From Beijerinckia mobilis (GTDB lineage: Bacteria > Pseudomonadota > Alphaproteobacteria > Rhizobiales > Beijerinckiaceae): 64,000 nucleotides of DNA. The DNA lies in NCBI RefSeq assembly GCF_000745425.1, contig NZ_JQJH01000021.1, forward strand, positions 1 to 64,000, read 5' to 3'. The translations under genes and the position numbers were made by a program. Below, piece by piece: positions 48,636 through 57,546 of this stretch. How positions within the stretch are numbered: the stretch's first letter is position 1; every line of letters begins with the position of its first letter. Below the pieces are notes generated by a model. That model saw nothing but the letters and a program-made list of their open reading frames with translations, had not been told where the DNA came from and searched no databases.

Positions 48636-49501
48636 TCCAGATCTTCCGTGGGCTTCTGCGGACGCCCGAACAAAAGGCTGCGCCGATCGGGATCCTCGGG
48701 CCGGGATTGCGCTTCCCCCTCCTGCTCTGTCACCCCTTGCGGCCGTGCTGCCTCCCGCTGTGGCGGACACAGCGAAGCATCGAACAGCACCGTCAAGACC
48801 GCCTCTGCGGTTTCGACCGCCTGCACCATTGTGGAGAATTCGGCCATGGGAGAAAATAAAGAACAGGCCTTGTAAGGCGCAAGATCGAGCCCGGTCTTGC
48901 CGCGATTGTCCTGCGCGCGGTTCACATAAGTAAATTCATAGACACCGGACGGAAAGGAAATCCGTTCCTTGCCGCCGGAAGGGAGAGCCGACCAATCCTG
49001 ATCCGGCCCTGGTGCCAGAATGAGATTCATGAACCAGGGCGTGATCAGGACACCAAGCAAAAGGCCTTCATAGGGGCGAAAGCCGACCGCCTTGACGGCG
49101 AGCGCCTCGTTGAGAAACGGCAGGCCACGCATCTGTCCGGAATGAATCTCCTTGAACAAAGCTTCCATCCGCACCGGCCATGCGCGCGCGGCTTGCTCCA
49201 GCGGTTCCTCCACCTTGGAGGGATTTACGGCTGCTGCGGACGCACCTGTGCCCCCCTGTGGCGCGAGGGCGGAAACCACCATGAATTGCTCGCGCGCGCC
49301 ATCGCACACCGGACAGCGCCAATGATCCGGCAGATCCCGGAAGGCGGTGCCGGGAGGAATCTGCCATGTCTCGCAGCCGACTGAGGGATCATAAACATGC
49401 CAGCAGATCTTGCATTCAAGCACGGCATCCGCCGGCAGACGCGCCGCATCGCCAAGATAGGACCCCTCGAACCGCCTTCCTGCGCCGCCCGCCATGCTCA
49501 T
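48632..49501 (-). CDS. rubredoxin HupI fused to assembly chaperone HupJ (HybE family)
   Basis: 289 residues from the ATG at 49501 (ATGA overlap with hupH). Residues 25-70 are a complete rubredoxin: two CxxC pairs, LECKICWHVYDPSVGC and HWRCPVCDG, with Cys30, Cys33, Cys63 and Cys66. After an alanine-rich linker (75-106), residues 107-243 are the HupJ/HybE chaperone (WPVRMEALFKEIHSGQMRGL, LLLGVLITPWFMNLILAPGP, FPSGVYEFTYV). A charged low-complexity tail follows (245-289). In other hup operons hupI and hupJ are separate. HupI protects HupS from oxygen during maturation; HupJ helps large-subunit processing. Fusion would bring both to the same step. Confidence 0.9.
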   Translation of the reverse strand: MSMAGGAGRRFEGSYLGDAARLPADAVLECKICWHVYDPSVGCETWQIPPGTAFRDLPDHWRCPVCDGAREQFMVVSALAPQGGTGASAAAVNPSKVEEPLEQAARAWPVRMEALFKEIHSGQMRGLPFLNEALAVKAVGFRPYEGLLLGVLITPWFMNLILAPGPDQDWSALPSGGKERISFPSGVYEFTYVNRAQDNRGKTGLDLAPYKACSLFSPMAEFSTMVQAVETAEAVLTVLFDASLCPPQREAARPQGVTEQEGEAQSRPEDPDRRSLLFGRPQKPTEDLE

Positions 49502-50388
49502 GGATGCGCCTCGCCGGCAACGCGGGATTCTTCGTCGAGCAAATCGCAGATCTCGGCGAGACGCGACGCGGAATCTGCAAGATCCTCGGGCGCCGCGCAG
49601 GCGACTTCCGGCACATCGACGACCTCGATCATGTCGAGGATCAATGTATCCATGGAATTGAAAAAACGGACTCGCCAGACCTGCGGAGTCGCCGCCGCCT
49701 CGATGCGGCAATTGCCGTAACCGCGAGAAAGGATGCGGACGCGGCCCTCGCCGAGTGTCTGATCGATGAAGGCAAGATCTTCCAGCGTATGCGGCAAAAG
49801 GGTGAGATTGATACTATGCGGCGGTTGCCCCGGCTGCCAGGCCGTGCTGTGTTCGGCCAATTCCGTCAGGATCGCCGGCGCATTGATGAGACCCGGCGGC
49901 TGCGATGCGGCAGTCACATCTTGCAGCGCCCGCTCCGCGAAAGCCCGCGCCAGGACAGAAGTGGGAAAAGCCGCAACCTCTACCTCTTCGCGCGGCGACA
50001 CGCCCGGCGTCGCGGGAAGTGTGCGCACGAACCAGAGACCAGCGAAAACCGTCTCCTGAACCTCGATCCGGCCCGCGCCATCCTCCATCAGGATCGAGAC
50101 TTCCCCCTCACCCAAGGCATCATCGACGATGGCCCGCGCCGCCGCATCGAGCACGCTGAGGTCCATGGTGATCGAGTCCTTTGCCGTCCATCCCGCCGCG
50201 CCCGCCGATATTTGCCGCAGAAACTGGCTTGCCCGCCCCGCCGCGAGCGGATCCGCGACCTCCGGCAAATGCGGCGAATAGGTCATCACGCCGGACGGCA
50301 TGGCCAGATATTGCAACCCGTCCTCATCGGTCTGCGGCTGCGAACCGGGGCCAAAACCGGCAGGAGGCATGGCGAAAGATGCAGGCAT
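49498..50388 (-). CDS. hupH: hydrogenase expression/formation protein HupH (HyaF family)
   Basis: 296 residues. N-terminal YLAMPSGVMTYSPHLPEVAD, the middle GEGEVSILMEDGAGRIEVQE, and the C-terminal repeat-like LGEGRVRILSRGYGNCRIEA are characteristic of HupH/HyaF. It takes part in large-subunit maturation, probably early metallocentre assembly. It stands between hupG and the hupI::hupJ fusion, with four-base overlap to the latter. Confidence 0.92.
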   Translation of the reverse strand: MPASFAMPPAGFGPGSQPQTDEDGLQYLAMPSGVMTYSPHLPEVADPLAAGRASQFLRQISAGAAGWTAKDSITMDLSVLDAAARAIVDDALGEGEVSILMEDGAGRIEVQETVFAGLWFVRTLPATPGVSPREEVEVAAFPTSVLARAFAERALQDVTAASQPPGLINAPAILTELAEHSTAWQPGQPPHSINLTLLPHTLEDLAFIDQTLGEGRVRILSRGYGNCRIEAAATPQVWRVRFFNSMDTLILDMIEVVDVPEVACAAPEDLADSASRLAEICDLLDEESRVAGEAHP

Positions 50389-50409
50389 GATGGACCTCGT
50401 GGCGGCAGC

Positions 50410-50802
50410 TCAGTGGGACACGATGAGCGGGGCGAGAATGGCCTCGAAACGGGCGAGATAATCGGCCCAGTCGCGCATGCGCGCAATCGATCCGACAGGC
50501 TGGTTCCCCTGCATCACCACAAGGGCGGGAAGCGTCAGACCCTCGATTTCACCGACGAGCCGTGCCTCGAAGGCGGCGCTGGCGATGGCGGGTTCGATCA
50601 CCAGCCGGTCGGCGAGGATCTTGCGGCAGATACCTACGAGATCGGGCAGAATGACGGCAATATCCGCCGTTTCCAGATGCTGGCGCTCATGGTTCGGCAA
50701 AAAGAGAAGAGTGAGACCGGACGCCAAGCCGCTTTCCACGACCGGAACGCCGCGCTCTTCCACAAGCCGGAGCAACAGAGGCGTGGTTTCCACGATGGAC
50801 AT
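50410..50802 (-). CDS. hupG: thioredoxin-fold chaperone HupG (HyaE family)
   Basis: 130 residues from the ATG at 50802, with GGAGG five bases upstream; starts within the hupF stop. Thioredoxin-like fold without the CxxC active site; family marks are LTLLFLPNHERQHLETADIA and LPALVVMQGNQPVGSI. HyaE/HupG chaperones bind the Tat signal of the small subunit, here the HupS precursor. Confidence comes from both sequence and position. Confidence 0.88.
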   Translation of the reverse strand: MSIVETTPLLLRLVEERGVPVVESGLASGLTLLFLPNHERQHLETADIAVILPDLVGICRKILADRLVIEPAIASAAFEARLVGEIEGLTLPALVVMQGNQPVGSIARMRDWADYLARFEAILAPLIVSH

Positions 50803-51140
50803 CAACCCTCCTTCAGGCCGGCGGCGCGCGCGGCTTCGAGATGTGGCGGCAAACTGGGTTCGCGCCCGATGAGATCGGCGAAACCGGCAGCGACGGCATC
50901 GCTATCGCCGACACCCGGCCCATTGCCGATCGCCGCCAGAGCCTGCAGAGCCGCCCGGATCTGTTCCGCCTGCCGCGTATCGAGAAGCTGGCGCGCCAGG
51001 CCTTGAAACACCAAAATCTCGTCTCCTGCCCGCGCCTCCGGCACCAGCGCGAGATCGACCCTTTCGTCGCGCCCCTCGCACACACAATGCGCAGTTTCCC
51101 CGTCGATCGCAACGATACGCATGGGAATGCCGATACACAT
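50802..51140 (-). CDS. hupF: HypC-like chaperone HupF
   Basis: 112 residues, MCIGIPMRIVAIDGETAHCV, a HypC paralogue with N-terminal Cys2 and the extended C-terminal tail usual for HupF. It is thought to guard the HupL precursor against oxygen during cofactor assembly, alongside HypC. It overlaps hupD and hupG by one base each. Confidence 0.92.
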   Translation of the reverse strand: MCIGIPMRIVAIDGETAHCVCEGRDERVDLALVPEARAGDEILVFQGLARQLLDTRQAEQIRAALQALAAIGNGPGVGDSDAVAAGFADLIGREPSLPPHLEAARAAGLKEG

Positions 51141-51799
51141 CAGGATGCATCCTTCAAACGGGCGAGAAGGCGTTCGTCGCCATGACGGCAGGCGGTCTCG
51201 GCATCCGGCCGACCGCTTTCATAAGCCGCCTGTGTCACCGCCTCGGCCATCAGGCCGGGCAGTTGCTGACCCAGCTCGACCGGGGCGATGTCGAGGCCGT
51301 AATCCTGCCGGAGGAGATCGAGAACGCGCAGGCCAACCTTTTCCACCAGCGCGGCGACGGCAGGCGTCAGGCCCCCGCCATAATCGTCGAGTGTCACCGG
51401 CTGGACACCGACGAGCGACAGGCGGCGCGGGGAGCAGCCGCGCAAATCAAGCAAGGCGAGAACTTCCTGAAAGCCGGTCTGGTGCAGGCTCATCTTTCTG
51501 GCACCGATGGTCGCCGGCACATCCGCGCCATGGACTTCGTGGATGGTCGCCGGTGGCAGGCCGAAATCGATCGCATCGACAATGATGAGACCCGCCAGAT
51601 TTTCGAGATAGGGAAGCAGAAACAGACCTTGCGTCCCGCCGTCCATCAGCCGCACGGAAGCAGGCCAGACATAATCCCGCGCGAGACATTCGACGACCCG
51701 GACCCCAAAACCCTCATCGGCCCAGAGAATATTGCCGATGCCCAGAACCAGGATCGTCGTATCGTTTGACGCTAGATCGGTCAGCGGATCAGGAAACAT
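51140..51799 (-). CDS. hupD: hydrogenase maturation endopeptidase HupD
   Basis: 219 residues from the ATG at 51799; a GTG at 51844 is an alternative and neither has a strong ribosome binding site. Family motifs VLGIGNILWADEGFGVRVVE (nickel-sensing Glu), LIIVDAIDFG (Asp) and LHQTGFQEVLALL (His). HupD removes the C-terminal peptide from HupL after nickel insertion. It begins 195 bases after hupC, and the gap holds a terminator-like hairpin. Confidence 0.94.
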   Translation of the reverse strand: MFPDPLTDLASNDTTILVLGIGNILWADEGFGVRVVECLARDYVWPASVRLMDGGTQGLFLLPYLENLAGLIIVDAIDFGLPPATIHEVHGADVPATIGARKMSLHQTGFQEVLALLDLRGCSPRRLSLVGVQPVTLDDYGGGLTPAVAALVEKVGLRVLDLLRQDYGLDIAPVELGQQLPGLMAEAVTQAAYESGRPDAETACRHGDERLLARLKDAS

Positions 51800-51896
51800 G
51801 AACGAATTATGTCCGAAATAGGGCGAGGAGGCTTTCGAAAGCACGGCCTTCCGCGCGAAACCGGGCTCGCACCTGACAAGAACTTTTTCAGATAAA

Positions 51897-51932
51897 GGAA
51901 AACGCGCCGCCGGTCAAAAACCGGGGCGCGTT
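51897..51932 (-). terminator. attenuator-like hairpin between hupC and hupD
   Basis: AACGCGCC and GGCGCGTT (51901-51908, 51925-51932) enclose a second stem CCGGT/ACCGG with a five-base loop and one bulged base. On the minus strand it is followed by TTTTCC. Position, 62 bases after the hupC stop, suits partial termination between structural and maturation genes. Confidence 0.55.
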
Positions 51933-51994
51933 GATTTATAAATGAAACTACACAGGGTGCGGAAAAAGAATGCCTTTGAACGCGGAGACGGCCC

Positions 51995-52759
51995 TCAATC
52001 CCGGCTGTCGTCACGAAAGTTACGATAGCCATTGATCATGGCGGAAATCAGTGTCTGCCGTGAAGAAATGTCTTCCCGCGTAACGGTATAGACATGGATT
52101 ATCACGAACAGAATGATCACCCACATTCCGATATGATGCCAGAAATGGGTGGCGAGATTGCCGCCGAGAAGAGGCATGACCCAGCCGAAGAGGCGTCCCT
52201 CCCAGCTGTCGATCCCGGTTCCGTCCGAATAAAGCGCGAAACCGGTGGCGATCATAAATAACCCTGTGAGGGTGAAGCACAGGAAGATCGTCAACTGCGC
52301 CAACGCATTATGGCCGATGAACTTACGTGCGTATTTCTTGACGAAGGCGTAAACGAGAACCTCTTCCCAAAGCTCCCGCCAGAAGGAAAGCTTCCAGACC
52401 GGCACATAGAACAATTCGCGCGAATAGATATTGCCGAAAAAGGCCCAGATCACGCGGCCGAGAAATCCAACAGCAAAGATCCAGGCAGCCGCGAAATGCA
52501 GATACCGGATCCAGCCCATCTGGAAATGGGCCGAAGCCTCACCGGCCAAAGTGGAGGGCGGTGCTCCGATCAGAAAGCCGGTGATGGCGAGGACGACGAT
52601 CGCCCCCGCATTGGTCCAGTGCCACAGACGCACCGGCGCCTCATAGACATAGACCGAGGTGACCCTCCGCGCCCGCAGCGGCGCGGCTTTGAGCCCTTCC
52701 AGATTGGTGCCGACGAGATCTTCATCGCGGAGCATATGTGCCGGTTTCGATGCAGCCAT
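51995..52759 (-). CDS. hupC: hydrogenase b-type cytochrome HupC
   Basis: 254 residues from the ATG at 52759, 11 bases after the hupL stop. Four membrane helices: residues about 50-70 (AGAIVVLAITGFLIG), about 96-115, about 158-180 and 206-226 (WHHIGMWVIILFVIIHVYTV), with paired histidines for two b haems, and VRLWHWTNAGAI at the start. It anchors HupSL and passes electrons to quinone. Confidence 0.94.
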   Translation of the reverse strand: MAASKPAHMLRDEDLVGTNLEGLKAAPLRARRVTSVYVYEAPVRLWHWTNAGAIVVLAITGFLIGAPPSTLAGEASAHFQMGWIRYLHFAAAWIFAVGFLGRVIWAFFGNIYSRELFYVPVWKLSFWRELWEEVLVYAFVKKYARKFIGHNALAQLTIFLCFTLTGLFMIATGFALYSDGTGIDSWEGRLFGWVMPLLGGNLATHFWHHIGMWVIILFVIIHVYTVTREDISSRQTLISAMINGYRNFRDDSRD

Positions 52760-52770
52760 CTGGGCGTCCC

Positions 52771-54588
52771 TCAGCGGATCGTGACGCGGGCGAGTTCCGC
52801 GCCATCGGGCGACATCACATGGGTCGCACAGGCCATGCACGGGTCGAAGGAATGCAGCGTGCGCAGAATTTCAACGGGCTGTTCCGGATTGACCATGGGC
52901 GTCCCAAGGAGGGAGGCCTCGAAGGCGCCGATATTGCCCTTGGCGTCTCGCGGGCCGCTGTTCCATGTGGAAGGAACGACGCATTGATAATTCTCGATGC
53001 GCCCGTCGCGGATCTTGATCCAGTGGCCAAGCCCGCCGCGCGGCGCGGCGACAAGACCGACGCCCTTGGCCTCCTTCGGCCAGGTCGCCGGATCCCATTT
53101 GGCCACATTGGCGGTCGCGAGATCGCCATTGCGGATATTGGCGATCAGCGCATCGTAATCGTCAACCATCATCTGCGCGCAATAATGCGCTTCGAGCGCA
53201 CGGGCGAGCGTGCGGCCGATCGTAGTCGGCAGAGCCTGCCGCGCCGTCAGGCTGGTGCCGGCGAGATGGTTAAACTGGTCGAGCGCATCGTCGACCTGCG
53301 CCTTCACATAGGGAACATTCTTGGCGTAGGCGAGAATGTAGCGCGAAAGCGGACCGACCTCGCAGGCATTGCCGCGCCAGCGCGGAGACTTGACCCAGGA
53401 ATATTTGGCGTTTTCGTCGATCTCTTCAATATTGGTGCGCGTGCCTTTGGTGCCCGCTCCGAGCTCGAAATGTGAATCGGTCACGCCGTCCCAGGGATGC
53501 AGGCCGATATCCTCGCGGCCGCCGCCATAGGTATACCAGCTATGGGTGACGAATTCCTGCACCTCTTCGGGATTGCGCGGATCGACGGGAAGAATTTCCT
53601 CCCATTTGCCGTCCAGGATCACGCCGCCTGGCAGACGGTCGCTGGATTTGTCGTCCTGCGACGTCGGATAATCGCCGTAATCGAGAACATTGGTTGCCGA
53701 AAGGCCGCCGCCATAAAGCCAGTTCTTGTAGAAGCTCCCGATGGCGATGACGTCCGGCACATAGACGTTTTTGGAAAACTCGAAGGCTTCGTCGATCTTC
53801 TGCTTGACGAAATTCAGACGCTCCATGTTCAGGGGCGCGCCCGCCGCCATATCGCCTTCCATATTGATGGCGCAGGGAACACCACCGACGAGATAGTTCG
53901 GATGCGGATTCTTGCCGCCGAAGATCGTGTGGATCTTCACGATTTCCTTCTGGAAATCGAGCGCCTCCAGATAATGGGTCACCGCCATCAGATCGGCTTC
54001 GGGCGGCAGGAGATAGGCCGCGCTGTCCCAATAGCCGTTCTTGAAGATACCGAGTTGCCCACTCTCGACGAATTTCTTCAGCCGGTTCTGCACGTCGCGG
54101 AAATAGCCGGGCGAGGAAAGCGGATGATTGGGGGAAATCGATTGCTGCAAGGCCGATGTCGCGCGCGGATCAGCCTTCAGGGCGTTCACCGGATTGACCC
54201 AGTCGAGCGCATGCAAATGATAGAAATGCACGACATGATCATGCCAGGCGAGCACCTTGGCCATGATCTGGCGGATCAGAAAGGCATTATAGGGAATACG
54301 GATGTCGAGTGCATCCTCGACCGCGCGGACCGAGGCGAGCGCATGACAGCCGGTGCATACGCCGCAGATCCGTTCGACGAAGGCCCAGGCATCACGCGGA
54401 TCGCGCCCCTTGAGGATGACTTCCAGCCCGCGCCACATGGTGCCGGTGGAAACCGCGTTGCGGATCACATTGTCGGCATCCACATTCACTTCGCACCGCA
54501 TGTGGCCTTCGATGCGAGTCAGAGGATCGACGACGATGCGCCTGCCGGAATTGTCCAGGGTAAACCCGTTCGGCGTCTGCACAGTCAT
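52771..54588 (-). CDS. hupL: [NiFe] uptake hydrogenase large subunit
   Basis: 605 residues. Nickel-iron ligands: L1 [11 protein letters not shown] (Cys75, Cys78) and L2 DPCMACATH (Cys584, Cys587), with TRIEGHMR (Glu27). The sequence ends His590 plus a 15-residue peptide (starting VMSPDGAE) removed by HupD. Group 1 uptake enzyme, exported with HupS by Tat. Its ATG overlaps the hupS stop by one base. All key residues intact. Confidence 0.97.
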   Translation of the reverse strand: MTVQTPNGFTLDNSGRRIVVDPLTRIEGHMRCEVNVDADNVIRNAVSTGTMWRGLEVILKGRDPRDAWAFVERICGVCTGCHALASVRAVEDALDIRIPYNAFLIRQIMAKVLAWHDHVVHFYHLHALDWVNPVNALKADPRATSALQQSISPNHPLSSPGYFRDVQNRLKKFVESGQLGIFKNGYWDSAAYLLPPEADLMAVTHYLEALDFQKEIVKIHTIFGGKNPHPNYLVGGVPCAINMEGDMAAGAPLNMERLNFVKQKIDEAFEFSKNVYVPDVIAIGSFYKNWLYGGGLSATNVLDYGDYPTSQDDKSSDRLPGGVILDGKWEEILPVDPRNPEEVQEFVTHSWYTYGGGREDIGLHPWDGVTDSHFELGAGTKGTRTNIEEIDENAKYSWVKSPRWRGNACEVGPLSRYILAYAKNVPYVKAQVDDALDQFNHLAGTSLTARQALPTTIGRTLARALEAHYCAQMMVDDYDALIANIRNGDLATANVAKWDPATWPKEAKGVGLVAAPRGGLGHWIKIRDGRIENYQCVVPSTWNSGPRDAKGNIGAFEASLLGTPMVNPEQPVEILRTLHSFDPCMACATHVMSPDGAELARVTIR

Positions 54589-55664
54589 TAAACGTCATCC
54601 CCTTTGTAACGCGCGCGCTTCAAGGCGCTGATGGCGGCGTGAACCGCAAGACCCGCTCCAACGACTCCGGCGGCAGTCATGCCGATCCGGTCGGCGCTGG
54701 CCTCGATACCGAAACCGCTCACATCCTTGAGCCGGGCATACCAGGAACCCTTGTCCCAGAAACCATCCTCGGAACAGCCGATACAGCCATGGCCGGACTG
54801 GATCGGGAAGGAAACACCATCGTTCCAGCGTGTCGTCGAACAGGCATTATAGGTGGTCGGCCCCTTGCAGCCGACCTTGTAGAGGCAATAACCCTTGCGC
54901 GCGCCCTCATCGTCGAAGGCCTCGACATATTGGCCGGCGTCGAAATGCGGGCGCCGGTAGCATTTGTCGTGAATGCGCTGGGAATAGAACATCTTCGGCC
55001 GGCCCTGCCGGTCGAGTTCCGGAATGCGGTCGAAAGTCAGCATGTAGGTGATGACGCCGGTCATAACTTCGGCGATCGGCGGGCAGCCCGGCACCTTGAT
55101 GATGGGCTTATCCAACACAACTTTGTGAACAGGCGTCGCCGCCGTCGGATTGGGCGCCGCCGCCTGCACGCATCCATAGGAAGCGCAGGAGCCCCAGGAA
55201 ATAATCGCCTTGGCGTCCTTCGCGACGCGTTTCAACTGATCGACGAAGGGGCGGCCACCGATGATGCAATACATGCCATCTTCGTTCAGCGGCGGGTTGC
55301 CTTCAACGGCGAGAATGTAATTGCCGCGGTATTTCTCCATGACCTCGTCGAGGATGGCCTCCGCCTGATGGCCCGCCGAGGCCATCAGAGTATCGTCGTA
55401 ATCGAGCGAAATCATCGACAGGACGACATCCTTGACGAGCGGATGCGCGGAACGGATGAAGCTTTCCGAGCAGCAGGTGCATTCAAGCCCATGCAGCCAC
55501 AAGACCGGCGTGCGCGGCTTGGTTTCCATGGCATGGGCAATCTGCGGAATGAATTCAGGTCCGAGCCCCAGAGCCGCCGCGGTCAGGGAACAATATTTGA
55601 CGAAGGACCGGCGCGTAATGCCCTGCCTGCGCATCACCTCATAGAATGTTTCGAGTGCGGCCAT
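54588..55664 (-). CDS. hupS: [NiFe] uptake hydrogenase small subunit, oxygen-tolerant type
   Basis: 358-residue precursor from the ATG at 55664. Tat motif [11 protein letters not shown] (Arg18-Arg19) and signal sequence to about residue 46. Proximal cluster: Cys62, Cys65, Cys160, Cys194 plus two extra cysteines, Cys64 (ECTCCSESF) and Cys165 ([12 protein letters not shown]), the [4Fe-3S] signature of oxygen-tolerant group 1d enzymes. Distal cluster His232, Cys235, Cys260, Cys266; medial Cys275, Cys294, Cys297. A C-terminal membrane helix (about 329-347) anchors it. It heads the operon; its upstream region has a palindrome. Confidence 0.96.
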   Translation of the reverse strand: MAALETFYEVMRRQGITRRSFVKYCSLTAAALGLGPEFIPQIAHAMETKPRTPVLWLHGLECTCCSESFIRSAHPLVKDVVLSMISLDYDDTLMASAGHQAEAILDEVMEKYRGNYILAVEGNPPLNEDGMYCIIGGRPFVDQLKRVAKDAKAIISWGSCASYGCVQAAAPNPTAATPVHKVVLDKPIIKVPGCPPIAEVMTGVITYMLTFDRIPELDRQGRPKMFYSQRIHDKCYRRPHFDAGQYVEAFDDEGARKGYCLYKVGCKGPTTYNACSTTRWNDGVSFPIQSGHGCIGCSEDGFWDKGSWYARLKDVSGFGIEASADRIGMTAAGVVGAGLAVHAAISALKRARYKGDDV

Positions 55665-56249
55665 GGATGGCGCATTCCTTTCAAAAAGGCGAATTTTGGA
55701 ATTGGCCGGTGCCAATCCCCTCCGCAAATGTACCTGGAGCAGATTCGGCAGCCTCGATCCGCTCCACTAAAATCGGTGCCTTTTCAGGCAATTGCAGTCC
55801 AGAGCGATTCGTCGACAGGATGCAGCCAGGACTCCGCATGAATATCAAGCGCCGTACCACAGAAACGCTCAATGAAATTCAATGACTTATAAAACTCGAT
55901 CGACACTTGCCCGGAAAGTTTGGAATCATTCTTTCCAAAAAGCGGAAAGAGACTGATCAGTAGGACGTGGCTTTTCCACGACACAGAAAATAAATTGACC
56001 GAGAAGACGAAACAGAATGTAAAACGAAATCGTCCTTTCCCGAGAGAAGGAGGCTCGATTGCTGCCTCCGGGAAAAACCGAAGGACAGTGGCGTTCAGGC
56101 AGAAATAATGCTTAGAGAAAGCTGACGGCATTGTTGCCGCCCCTTCGTCGCTCGGTCCTTTCGATCCGCATAGTAGGAGGGGAGACGATCGGTTTCCTTC
56201 AAATCCGGGCGACCGGCCCTAGCAAGGAGTGCGCTTTGAGGTTTGGGAT
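55665..56249. other. hupS / GNAT divergent regulatory region
   Basis: 585 bases without a gene. It contains the hupS promoter. Apart from the palindrome at 55701-55716, an inverted repeat TTTGGAA/TTCCAAA lies at about 55918-55940. I looked for a sigma-54 -24/-12 (GG-N10-GC) site. TGGCAC near 55709-55714 has no GC at -12. A TATAAG-like -10 on the minus strand near 55890 has a poor -35. No confident promoter call. Confidence 0.5.
55701..55716. promoter_or_regulatory. palindrome 37-52 bases upstream of hupS
   Basis: ATTGGC, CGGT, GCCAAT: a perfect 6-base inverted repeat with 4-base centre. It could be a HoxA or other regulator site, or an RNA hairpin in the leader, since it would lie just 5' of the ribosome binding site. 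No binding consensus is claimed. Confidence 0.4.
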
Positions 56250-57404
56250 ATGATCGAGATCGTTCCCGTCGACGGGCTGATGCGCTTCCTGACTTTCTGC
56301 CGGCTTCCACGCGTTCTTTATAAAGGATTGCCCGGATTCAAGGCGGCGCTCGACGTCGAACGCTGGACCTTCTACGGCAAATATTTCAATCCCCATTTCA
56401 AGCTGGTCGATTCCCAAACCTGGCTCGCCCGTCGTGACGGGCAATGGGTTGGGCGTATCTATGCCCATGTCTACCACGAGGATTTTACGCCGAATGGCGC
56501 CTCGCGCGGACAATTCGGCTGTCTCGACGCGATCGAGGATCAGGCCGTGGTCGACGCATTGCTTGAGACGGCCGAAAACTGGCTGCGCCAACGCGGCATG
56601 GTGAAGATTCACGGGCCATTTTCCCCCTCGATCAATGCCGAATGCGGGCTCCTCATTCAGGGCTTTTCCATCGAGCCAACCTTCATGGTGCCCTGGCATC
56701 CACCCTATCTGCAGCGGCTCGTCGAGGCACGCGATTACCACAAGGCGCGCGATCTCCTATCCTATTGCTATACGACACCAGAACTCGCCGATATCGACAA
56801 GACCAGCGTCAGCGACCATCCGGACTGGCGCGACCGACTGCGCATACGCCCCCTTGACGTGAAGAACATCCGGTCCGAGATCGCGATCTTCGTCGATATT
56901 TTCAATGACGCCTGGGCCGAAAATTGGGGTTTCGTACCGCTAACGCTCGAAGAATTGATGACGAATGCGACGGCGCTGAAATATGTCATTCCGCCCGAAG
57001 GCGGCTTCGTCATTGAGCTCGACGGCAAGCCGCAGGCTTTCGGGCTGATTTTGCTCAATCTTTATGAACTCGTGGAGAATTTCGACGGCCGCCTGTTGCC
57101 GACCAATTTCCTCAAACTCATCTGGCGTATGCGTCGTCACACGTTCAAATCTGCGCGCACCGCGCTTTTCGGCATGCGCCGCGCGCTCCATCGCAAGGCG
57201 ACAGGTGGTGCGGTCATGCTGGCTTTTTTGGAAGAAATCCGTAAACGCGGACAGATCACCAAGCTGCGCGAAGTTGAATGCGGCTGGGTTCTCGAGGAAA
57301 ATCGCGCCATGCGCCGCATGATCGAAATGATCGGAGGCAGGGTTGGGAAAATCCACCGGATCTACGAAAAGGATTTACAGCCGCCGCAGTCATTAATCCC
57401 GTAA
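56250..57404 (+). CDS. GNAT-fold acyltransferase-like protein
   Basis: 384 residues from the ATG at 56250 (GAGG 8 bases upstream); a GTG at 56229 is possible but too close to its AAGGA. Residues 40-140 read like a first acetyl-CoA-binding half (YGKYFNPHFKLV, WVGRIYAHVYHED, LLETAENWLRQRGMVKIHGP) and 240-380 a second (GGFVIELDGKPQAFGLILL, RKRGQITKLREVECGWVLEE). Such large two-lobed GNAT-like proteins occur in proteobacteria; substrate unknown. It lies between hupS and ppk2, interrupting the hydrogenase region. Confidence 0.65.
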   Translation: MIEIVPVDGLMRFLTFCRLPRVLYKGLPGFKAALDVERWTFYGKYFNPHFKLVDSQTWLARRDGQWVGRIYAHVYHEDFTPNGASRGQFGCLDAIEDQAVVDALLETAENWLRQRGMVKIHGPFSPSINAECGLLIQGFSIEPTFMVPWHPPYLQRLVEARDYHKARDLLSYCYTTPELADIDKTSVSDHPDWRDRLRIRPLDVKNIRSEIAIFVDIFNDAWAENWGFVPLTLEELMTNATALKYVIPPEGGFVIELDGKPQAFGLILLNLYELVENFDGRLLPTNFLKLIWRMRRHTFKSARTALFGMRRALHRKATGGAVMLAFLEEIRKRGQITKLREVECGWVLEENRAMRRMIEMIGGRVGKIHRIYEKDLQPPQSLIP

Positions 57405-57422
57405 AGCGGGACCAATGACTGC
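57386..57422 (+). terminator. hairpin containing the stop codon of the GNAT gene
   Basis: GCAGTCATT (57386-57394), mismatch AA, TCCCG (57397-57401), loop TAAAG, CGGGA (57107-57111 in this stem's numbering is 57407-57411), CC, AATGACTGC (57414-57422): a 14-base-pair stem with one 2x2 internal mismatch. The TAA stop (57402-57404) is in the loop. There is no T tract, so it may be a 3' protective structure. Confidence 0.45.
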
Positions 57423-57546
57423 CGGCGTCCATGTCAAATCCGAATGGGAAGAAACAATTTTTATATCAATGGTTTCATAGAATTAGATGTTGCATCAGAG
57501 CACGCACAAAGGCGCGCTCACGATAGCTCCTTCCAATTACAATCGC

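Noticed and set aside
49366-51006. A 546-codon plus-strand frame opposite hupF-hupI::hupJ
   Set aside because: Antisense to five genuine hup genes with coupled starts and stops; composition is Arg- and His-rich.
55705-55720. Sigma-54 promoter upstream of hupS (TGGCAC on the minus strand)
   Set aside because: The -12 GC dinucleotide is absent at the needed 10-base distance, so the motif fails.
54639-55841. A 400-codon plus-strand frame opposite hupS
   Set aside because: Antisense shadow of the hydrogenase small subunit, which has every cluster ligand.
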